Positions 21,204 to 21,229 of a DNA stretch of 21,229 nt are shown in pieces. The position numbers were made by a program, and so were the translations under genes. Within the stretch, counting starts at the first letter, position 1; the number at the start of each line of letters is the position of its first letter. The stretch is taken from positions 1 to 21,229 of the forward strand of contig JACQUR010000013.1 of the NCBI GenBank assembly GCA_016210245.1, written 5' to 3'. The notes under the pieces were generated by a model. The model ran no database searches and had not been told where the DNA came from. It worked only from the letters and a program-made list of their open reading frames with translations. This stretch comes from Chloroflexota bacterium. Its GTDB lineage: Bacteria > Chloroflexota > UBA6077 > JACQUR01.

Positions 21204-21229
21204 GGCCAGGGGCGCTAGCGCCCCTGGCC
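21204..21229. repeat. 26-bp perfect palindrome at the window edge
   Basis: The two 13-base halves starting GGCCAGGGGCGCT are exact reverse complements with no loop. The window ends here, so the element may be longer. Just before it, an ATG at 21184 opens a plus-strand frame (MIRKCLVARG...) that cannot be judged from about 15 codons. I do not call it a gene. The preceding stretch 21135-21183 shows no other feature. Confidence 0.6.

Noticed and set aside
1..21229. Classical Rho-independent terminators
   Set aside because: The many strong hairpins lack a following T-tract on the relevant strand, so none was called as a standard intrinsic terminator.
21184..21229. Start of a plus-strand gene (MIRKCLVARG) at the right edge
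   Set aside because: Only about 15 codons are visible and most of them lie in a perfect palindrome. The upstream purine tract is poorly spaced.

Overview
The window is a chromosomal stretch of a very GC-rich bacterium (clearly above 60% G+C by eye). It most resembles Chloroflexota or a neighbouring high-GC terrestrial phylum. The grounds are the Tad gene order with CpaB/RcpC and CpaE/TadZ but no visible secretin or TadD, an M23 peptidase with an Ig-like domain inside the operon, and the many intergenic hairpin repeats. This placement is an inference; no rRNA or other marker gene is present. I saw no tRNA, rRNA, CRISPR array or transposase.

Region 1 (about 50-11960, minus strand) is a nearly complete Flp/Tad (type IVc) pilus operon. 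In transcription order it runs: Flp pilin, stem-loop, TadV/CpaA prepilin peptidase, TadE, TadG-like protein, CpaB/RcpC, CpaE/TadZ, a second truncated CpaB-like protein, CpaF/TadA ATPase, TadB, TadC, a DUF192 protein, a 75-residue secreted protein with a sortase-like tail, a perfect hairpin, a secreted M23 peptidase, and a second Flp pilin with its own promoter. Most junctions are ATGA overlaps or gaps of a few bases, so this is one translationally coupled unit with a pilin gene at each end.

Region 2 (about 11990-13140) holds a large 68-bp-arm inverted repeat, then a plus-strand toxin-antitoxin pair: a ribbon-helix-helix antitoxin and a MazF/PemK-like toxin. The pair has a good sigma-70-type promoter, and an inverted repeat sits between the two genes.

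Region 3 (about 13160-21010, minus strand) is a surface-glycan cluster. It contains two tandem GT87-like polytopic mannosyltransferase-type proteins, a GT2 glycosyltransferase fused to a SAM methyltransferase, and two tandem GT-C-like membrane proteins. The last two are recent duplicates, and their shared sequence stops at a 100-bp hairpin repeat.

The most notable observation is a shared promoter architecture. Upstream of the first Flp gene, the last Flp gene and the first glycosyltransferase gene there are four tandem 11-bp units. Each array sits exactly 10 bp upstream of a TANNCT -10-like hexamer. This is the geometry of Pho-box-type sites bound by OmpR/PhoB-family response regulators, and it ties pilus and glycan genes into one predicted regulon. 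A second theme is hairpin repeats invading coding sequence: the TadE leader peptide and the antitoxin C-terminus are both partly encoded by the same GTCGACAGT repeat family.
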